From the NCBI GenBank assembly GCA_902469555.1, contig CABRDB010000092.1, positions 1 to 16,673 on the forward strand: a DNA stretch of 16,673 nt. Direction: 5' to 3'. Positions 12,017 through 16,673 of this stretch are shown one piece after another. Each line of letters opens with the position of its first letter. Position 1 is the first letter of the stretch. A program made the position numbers and the translations under genes. The DNA comes from an uncultured Collinsella sp. (lineage in GTDB: Bacteria > Actinomycetota > Coriobacteriia > Coriobacteriales > Coriobacteriaceae). The notes below the pieces were generated by a model, which saw nothing but the letters and a program-made list of their open reading frames with translations, did not search any database and had not been told where the DNA came from.

Positions 12017-15016
12017 ATGGTAAACGATTTGAGCGGTATAGACGACCTCGAGCTGATGCCGTTAGGCGGAGGCTATATGGTGCGACGCGAACGCTTGATG
12101 AATGAGCTTATCGCCAAGGGCCGAAAGGCCGGCATCGTGGTTCTTTATGCGCCCGACGGGTTTGGGAAGACCTCGGTGCTGCTGCAGTACACCCATGAGG
12201 TTAAATGCGACCCGACGCGAGGCCCCGTGCGGATTATCGAGGCCGATCGCGCCACTGGGCGCGAGGTGTTTATGCAGCTCGAGGTGGTTACCGAAGAACT
12301 CAAAGACAAACCGCACTCCCTTATCGCAATTGATAATGTGCCAAACCTCGATCAGCACGATACCGAAGACCTCATCGACAGGATTCGCGGCCTGCGCGCT
12401 ATGGGGGTAGGGGTCTTTATCTCCTGCCGTCCTTCAAACCGTCAGCTGATTCATGGGCTGGGCGATTCGGTTAAGATCAATGCGCAGATGCTCAAGGTGC
12501 ATGCCTATGAGTATTCGGCGTGGGCATCGGCGTTTTCGATCAGCACATCGCTCGACTTTTATCAGCTCACGCAGGGCGTGCCCGAGCTCGTTTCGGCATT
12601 GCAGACGGGGCTGTATGGCCAAGGCGACGTAGCCGGTCTGCTCGAAAACGAGATTGTCAACGTATGTGGCGCGGCACTTGTCGATCTGGCTTCGCTCGAC
12701 AATAATGCGCTGTTTTGTGTGGCATGTCTCATGGTTTTGATGGGCGAGGGCAATATCGCAGAACTCGAGGCTTGTGGGGTGAGGCTGTCGATGGTCGACC
12801 AGTCCTACTTTGTACGCGACTACCCGATCTTTGGCTTGGACCCCGCCGAGCGGAGTTTTACGTGTCTGGGCACGGAGGATAACGGACGCTTGCGTTTGCG
12901 TAAGTTGGTGGCCGAGGTTCGCCCCGAACTTGTTCCGAGGGCGGCCCGGATTTTGCTTAAGGCGGGCCGATGCGATGCGGCGATGGGCCTGGCGGACGCC
13001 TTTTTGGACCGTGAAGCGGTCCTTGAACTTGCTGGGCAGTATGGGGTCGATCTGGCTCTGACGGGGCACGGGGCCGATATCTGCCGAGCAGCGCTGGGCA
13101 CGATCGATGCCGACGATCCGGCTCCAGAGCCAACGCCTGCCGAGGCGCTTGGCGTATATCTGGCAGCGGTCAGCGTGTCCAATACAAAGCTCGCTCGCTA
13201 TATGGCATCGGTCATCGAGCGCGGGGGCGAACGGGCGGCCTGCGAAATAGACCCTGTTTCATGGAGGGTGGCCCAGACACTGACGGCTGTTTGCTATGGG
13301 GACAACGGGCTTGGGCTTCCTGCGAACCTGGCCGTGCCAGAAATCGAGACATCCCATACCGCACTCGATATGTTGTCTGCGCATATCGAGGTCAAGCGCT
13401 GCCTGACCGAGCAGGGAGATGACGGCGGCGTTCTACAGCAGCTCAAAACGAGCAGGGCCTACGACTGCGAGCTCGACATCGCGGGGATTGTTATACAGGC
13501 CGATAGCATGCTGGTGGAGCTCTTTGACGGGTCGTTTGCGGGAACCGACGAGCGCGACGACGAGATGACGGTGGTGCGGGAGGCGCTCGACGTACGTGGG
13601 CTTAAGGCGATGGCTATCTGGGTGCGCATGGTGTTGGCGGCACGGCGGCTCCTTTCCGGCTTGCCGGTAACCGACGACGCGGCGTTCAACGAGCTCGATC
13701 GTTTTGCCGTGCGCATGCGCGACAACCAGATTCAGCTGTTTGGCCTGTTGCTAGAAGGCTGGCAGTCGCTGGCAGAGGGACGGCCGGTTAATGCAAAGTT
13801 CCGTGCGGTCCAAGTGCTCAAACTTGCCGAGGAGTCGATTGCGTACATGCGCGATAACGCATTGCTGCTGGAGCGCGCGGCATATCTGCGTAACACCTCG
13901 ATGGTTTCGGTGCGCGAGGAAGCGGAGCTACTCGATATAAGCCAGACGCAGGTTGGTGGCGCAGAAGCCTGGATGGTGGCGCTGCATTTGGCCTGTGCGG
14001 GCCGAGACAGCGACCTTGCGGCCTGGATGTCCATGAATCGTGCGGGGATTCTAGAGCCATCGTATCGGCTCTTTGCGCGCCTTGCCATGCATTGTCTGGG
14101 CGAGCCGGCGGGCAGGATACGCAAGAAGCTTCCCGTGCGCGAACTGTCGCGGTACTCGCTGCGCGACGATTTAGAAGGGGAGGGCGAGCGCCTATTCCAG
14201 GCCGGCGAGGTTGAAGCCGTTGATACCATCGACCATATCGAGATTCGCATGTTTGGTGCGTTTCGCGCCGAGCGCGACGGGTTTCCCATCACGGACAAAA
14301 TGTGGCGCCGCAAGAAGGCGGCGACGCTTGCCGAGCGGCTTGCGCTGGGCATGGATGCGCTCGTCGATCGTGAGACGCTGGCCATGGAGCTGTGGCCCCA
14401 TGCCGAGTTCAATAGCGCCCGCAACAACCTGTACTCGACGATATCGCGCTTGCGGTCAGCTTTGGGACCGACGCCAGACGGCAAGTCGTGTGTGCTCATC
14501 CAAAATGAATGCATTGGGCTTAATGGCGACTACGTCAAGACCGATGTACGGCTGTTTGACCAGATAAGCCGCGAGGTTTTGGGAAATCGCACGGGTGCGC
14601 GCGGGCTCCATTTAGTTGAGCTGTGCCTTAAGATTGAGCAGCTTTATGCCGGACCGCTGTATGTTCCCAATGGCTGTAATCCCACCTACTTTTTGCGCAT
14701 GCGGCGCATTATGCAGTCAAAGTACATCGATTGCATGATTAAGGGGGCCAATGCCGCTCTAGAAGAAAACGATCTGCAGTCGGCGATTTGGCTGGCAGAG
14801 TCGGGGCTTCGGCAGGAAACGTCGCGCGAGGATATGGTGCGCTGCGCCATGCGTGTCTACAGTGCGGCGGGGCGGCGGCGCGATATCGTCGAGCTATACA
14901 GCGGGCATATGCACCATCTGAGGGAGCAGGTCAATGGCGTGCCCGAGCCCGAGACGCGGCGTCTATACGAGCGCTTGGTGGAGGGGCGGCTCAATCGCGT
15001 GCTGGTCGAGCGATAA
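12017..15016 (+). CDS. Large STAND-type transcriptional regulator: NTPase, helical middle, winged helix, BTAD
   Basis: This 999-residue cytoplasmic protein begins with a MalT/LuxR-like NTPase. Its Walker A region is YAPDGFGKTS at 44-53, without the first glycine as is common in this group, with a Walker B-like LIAIDN at 102-107 and a sensor-like FISCRPS at 134-140. A long helical, repeat-like middle follows (about 250-735). Near 741-835 lies an OmpR/SARP-type winged helix (IEIRMFGAF, then RETLAMELWPHAEFNSARNN and STISRLRSALG). From about 843 a BTAD helical domain runs to the end. It probably senses a ligand and activates transcription. The DNA-binding end is C-terminal, unlike AfsR where it is N-terminal. 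GAGGAG at 12006-12011 sets the start. The target genes are unknown; none of its neighbours is an obvious one. Confidence 0.85.
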   Translation: MVNDLSGIDDLELMPLGGGYMVRRERLMNELIAKGRKAGIVVLYAPDGFGKTSVLLQYTHEVKCDPTRGPVRIIEADRATGREVFMQLEVVTEELKDKPHSLIAIDNVPNLDQHDTEDLIDRIRGLRAMGVGVFISCRPSNRQLIHGLGDSVKINAQMLKVHAYEYSAWASAFSISTSLDFYQLTQGVPELVSALQTGLYGQGDVAGLLENEIVNVCGAALVDLASLDNNALFCVACLMVLMGEGNIAELEACGVRLSMVDQSYFVRDYPIFGLDPAERSFTCLGTEDNGRLRLRKLVAEVRPELVPRAARILLKAGRCDAAMGLADAFLDREAVLELAGQYGVDLALTGHGADICRAALGTIDADDPAPEPTPAEALGVYLAAVSVSNTKLARYMASVIERGGERAACEIDPVSWRVAQTLTAVCYGDNGLGLPANLAVPEIETSHTALDMLSAHIEVKRCLTEQGDDGGVLQQLKTSRAYDCELDIAGIVIQADSMLVELFDGSFAGTDERDDEMTVVREALDVRGLKAMAIWVRMVLAARRLLSGLPVTDDAAFNELDRFAVRMRDNQIQLFGLLLEGWQSLAEGRPVNAKFRAVQVLKLAEESIAYMRDNALLLERAAYLRNTSMVSVREEAELLDISQTQVGGAEAWMVALHLACAGRDSDLAAWMSMNRAGILEPSYRLFARLAMHCLGEPAGRIRKKLPVRELSRYSLRDDLEGEGERLFQAGEVEAVDTIDHIEIRMFGAFRAERDGFPITDKMWRRKKAATLAERLALGMDALVDRETLAMELWPHAEFNSARNNLYSTISRLRSALGPTPDGKSCVLIQNECIGLNGDYVKTDVRLFDQISREVLGNRTGARGLHLVELCLKIEQLYAGPLYVPNGCNPTYFLRMRRIMQSKYIDCMIKGANAALEENDLQSAIWLAESGLRQETSREDMVRCAMRVYSAAGRRRDIVELYSGHMHHLREQVNGVPEPETRRLYERLVEGRLNRVLVER

Positions 15017-15048
15017 AAAACGGGCACCCGAAGTACTTGGGCACCCGT
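15015..15048 (-). terminator. Rho-independent terminator for yhbY, minus strand
   Basis: On the minus strand ACGGGTGCCC pairs with GGGTGCCCGT (15020-15048, ten pairs including two G·T), with a short loop, followed by six T at 15020-15015. The T run overlaps the stop codon of the convergent regulator gene. No T run exists on the plus-strand side, so it serves the minus-strand gene. Confidence 0.85.
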
Positions 15049-15085
15049 AAGCTTGCTATATGTTGGCTCGCCGGATCATTGGCTC

Positions 15086-15385
15086 TTAGACGAGCTTGAT
15101 CTTCTCGATGTCCTTGCGCGAGGACTCGCGATACAGCGAGAACTTGCGGCCGATAACCTGAACGACATCGGCGTGGCAACGCTCGGCGAGCTCCTCGGCG
15201 GCCTCGCGGGCGGAAAGGCTGGAGCCATCGAGCACGGAGCACTTGACGAGCTCGTGCTTCTCCAGGTAGGCGACCGTCTGCTCGACGGTGCCCTCGTTGA
15301 CATCGGACTTGCCGATGATGATGGCGGGGTTGAGGTGATGGGCCATGCTGCGAAGCTGCTTGACCTGGGCTCCTGTCAGTGCCAT
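15086..15385 (-). CDS. yhbY: YhbY-family RNA-binding protein (CRM domain)
   Basis: This 99-residue protein is a stand-alone CRM/CRS1-YhbY domain, which binds pre-50S ribosomal RNA and helps ribosome assembly. It opens MALTGAQVKQLRSMAHHLNP, followed by the family motif IIIGKSDVNEGTVEQ, the conserved ELVKCSVLDG and the late VIGRKFSLYRES. The start is the ATG at 15385; an in-frame ATG 11 codons upstream would add residues outside the domain. The Shine-Dalgarno site is weak. It is convergent with the large regulator and ends in its own terminator. A small hairpin, GCCCCA-CGA-TGGGGC, lies upstream at 15412-15426. Confidence 0.95.
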   Translation of the reverse strand: MALTGAQVKQLRSMAHHLNPAIIIGKSDVNEGTVEQTVAYLEKHELVKCSVLDGSSLSAREAAEELAERCHADVVQVIGRKFSLYRESSRKDIEKIKLV

Positions 15386-15543
15386 GGGTTCTCGCTTTCT
15401 ATGTATGGGGCGCCCCACGATGGGGCCTTAATCTACGTGAGCTGTCCCACGATAGCGCAGGAACGGTGCGGTGTGGAGCGCGTTTGCCCAGTTCAAAAAG
15501 AATGCGGATGCCGAGTGAGTGGGCGGTGCGGGCTGCGAACAGG

Positions 15544-16431
15544 CTATGAGCTGGGCGCAGAGACCGGCTCCCATGCAATAAACGCCCAACGAACCTTGCG
15601 GACGTGGTCGAGCATATAGCGTCCCTGCGGCACACCCTTGGAGCCCGGCTCACCGGCATGGGGGTTCTCAATCATGTGCTGGGCGATGTAGTCGCGCAGA
15701 CGGTCGACCTTATCTTCGTTGCCATGCTCGAGCATACGGGAAAAATCTGCTACGCCCGCTTCAAGGTTATCGAAGGTATCGCGACGAGGCGATTCAAAGT
15801 ACGTAACCTGCGGCAACGCACCCATCTGAATGAGGATATTGAAGGCGTACACAAAGCCATTGCTGCAGGTAACCGAGGCACCGATGGCGTTCATCAGGTG
15901 CAGGTCATAGCGCGGGCTGGAGTTGGCGACCATCGTGACAGCACAACGCCGACGAGCCGTACGGTCAAGCTTGGCAAGCGCACCTTTTAGATTGGTCGTC
16001 GTAACCGACCGACTGGCAAAGGCAACATCCACCGCTTTCGCGACCGGTCCAACCAAATCCCAATCATCATCCCAAGCAAGCTCAAGCGGCGTAATGAGAT
16101 CCTCGAGCCCATAGTACTCAATACCAGCATCAAGCGTGCCCAACATAGCAGGGGAAAAGTCAGCAGCAATCACAGGATGCCCAGCCTGAGCAAGCGGAAT
16201 AGCAATCGACCCAGCCCCGCACCCCATATCAAGTACGGATTCACCAGGCTTTAACGCCAACAGCTTCATAAAGTCCCGGGCATACGGGGCAGTCTCCAAC
16301 GGCCGAAAATGCCGAGCCCGCTTATCCCATTCAAAAGAATCATCAGCCCGCCGCCGATCGGCTTGCAGACGCATCCATTCGCCATTCCAATCAGCAGAAA
16401 GCAGCTCAGAACGATTCTCCCCATCAACCAC
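15544..16431 (-). CDS. Class I SAM-dependent methyltransferase
   Basis: This 295-residue protein has a Rossmann-like methyltransferase fold. Motif I VLDMGCGAGS is at residues 66-75, the acidic residue after strand 2 is D91 (VIAADFSPAML), and later strands lack a recognisable catalytic motif, so the substrate is unknown. The start is a GTG at 16431, preceded by AGGAGG at 16444-16439 with 7 nt spacing. An in-frame ATG at 16491 would add 20 hydrophobic residues outside the family fold and has no ribosome site. The N-terminal NRSELLSADWNGEWMRLQ looks like a normal leader of such enzymes. It is on the same strand as yhbY but 158 nt away, so co-transcription is possible, not shown. Confidence 0.9.
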   Translation of the reverse strand: MVDGENRSELLSADWNGEWMRLQADRRRADDSFEWDKRARHFRPLETAPYARDFMKLLALKPGESVLDMGCGAGSIAIPLAQAGHPVIAADFSPAMLGTLDAGIEYYGLEDLITPLELAWDDDWDLVGPVAKAVDVAFASRSVTTTNLKGALAKLDRTARRRCAVTMVANSSPRYDLHLMNAIGASVTCSNGFVYAFNILIQMGALPQVTYFESPRRDTFDNLEAGVADFSRMLEHGNEDKVDRLRDYIAQHMIENPHAGEPGSKGVPQGRYMLDHVRKVRWAFIAWEPVSAPSS

Positions 16432-16494
16432 GGGCCAACCTCCTTGCAACAAAAAAGCGACTCCTCCCAAAAGAAGAGCCGCAACAAGCATATA

Positions 16495-16623
16495 TCAGAA
16501 AAAACCGATCCAACGCCAAACCGCCATACCAGCAAAGTAGGGCAGAAGCGAAGCGACTGCCAAAGGGATAGAACCCAACCGAGGTCCCGTTGTGCGGGAG
16601 CCCCGCCGCCGGGCGGCAGACAT
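16495..16623 (-). CDS. Possible small membrane protein (42 aa), or the end of an upstream gene
   Basis: An open frame from an ATG at 16623 to a TGA at 16497-16495 encodes a basic N-terminus (MSAARRRGSRTTGPR) and a hydrophobic stretch (SIPLAVASLLPYFAGMAV). That is the layout of a small single-span membrane protein. It lies 63 nt before the methyltransferase start, on the same strand. There is no good Shine-Dalgarno site, and the region also lies at the window edge, so it may be a chance frame. If the TGA were absent it would read on into another hydrophobic segment and then the methyltransferase. Confidence 0.25.
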   Translation of the reverse strand: MSAARRRGSRTTGPRLGSIPLAVASLLPYFAGMAVWRWIGFF

Positions 16624-16673
16624 ATAAGGTCGATCGCGAGTTCCGCACGAGCCGGAGAGCACTTAATGTGCTC

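Noticed and set aside
15406..15417. Palindrome TGGGGCGCCCCA as an operator
   Set aside because: It is a single GC-rich 12-mer overlapping a small hairpin in the yhbY leader; chance is likely in GC-rich DNA.

Overview
The window reads as two bacterial genomes joined end to end. Bases 1 to about 5700 look like a Bacteroidales genome, probably Alistipes-like. It has TAnnTTTG promoter boxes, weak Shine-Dalgarno sites, FKBP-type lipoproteins and a DUF3127 protein. Bases from about 5704 to the end look like a Coriobacteriia actinobacterium, probably Collinsella-like. It has strong AGGAGG ribosome sites, the actinobacterial order rplM-rpsI-glmM, and a large BTAD-type regulator. Genus names are judgements from memory and could not be searched.

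Left part: a 5'-partial-window pdxB (minus strand) diverges from a plus-strand set. The intergenic gap between them carries tandem 74-bp repeats, each with a promoter-like box. The plus-strand set is an agmatinase/arginase-family gene, nhaA and a degenerate FKBP lipoprotein, packed within 5 to 12 nt of each other. A canonical FKBP lipoprotein follows with its own promoter box and a strong terminator, and then a DUF3127 gene. The DUF3127 frame runs, with no stop, into a foreign tail that resembles a recombinase C-terminus. This is where the two genomes meet, and a metagenome assembly chimera is the simplest explanation.

Middle: 5932-6624 has no gene but is full of structure. It holds a 135-bp REP-like element with inverted ends, a truncated second copy, and a tandem array of about five 62-bp hairpin units with compensatory base changes. 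A patatin-like phospholipase follows.

Right part: a clear promoter and structured leader drive rplM-rpsI, closed by a terminator. Next come glmM, a glucose-type PTS EIIA and nagB. Together these touch both directions of amino-sugar flux: glmM for cell-wall precursors, nagB for catabolism, and EIIA for sugar uptake. nagB has a long leader with two mutually exclusive stems. A 999-residue regulator follows, with a MalT-like NTPase at its N-terminus and a SARP-type winged helix plus BTAD at its C-terminus. On the minus strand lie a YhbY RNA-binding protein with its own terminator and a class I SAM-dependent methyltransferase.

The most novel-looking material is the repeat region at 5937-6543, the nagB leader, and the domain order of the large regulator. 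No CRISPR array, tRNA, rRNA or complete mobile element was seen.
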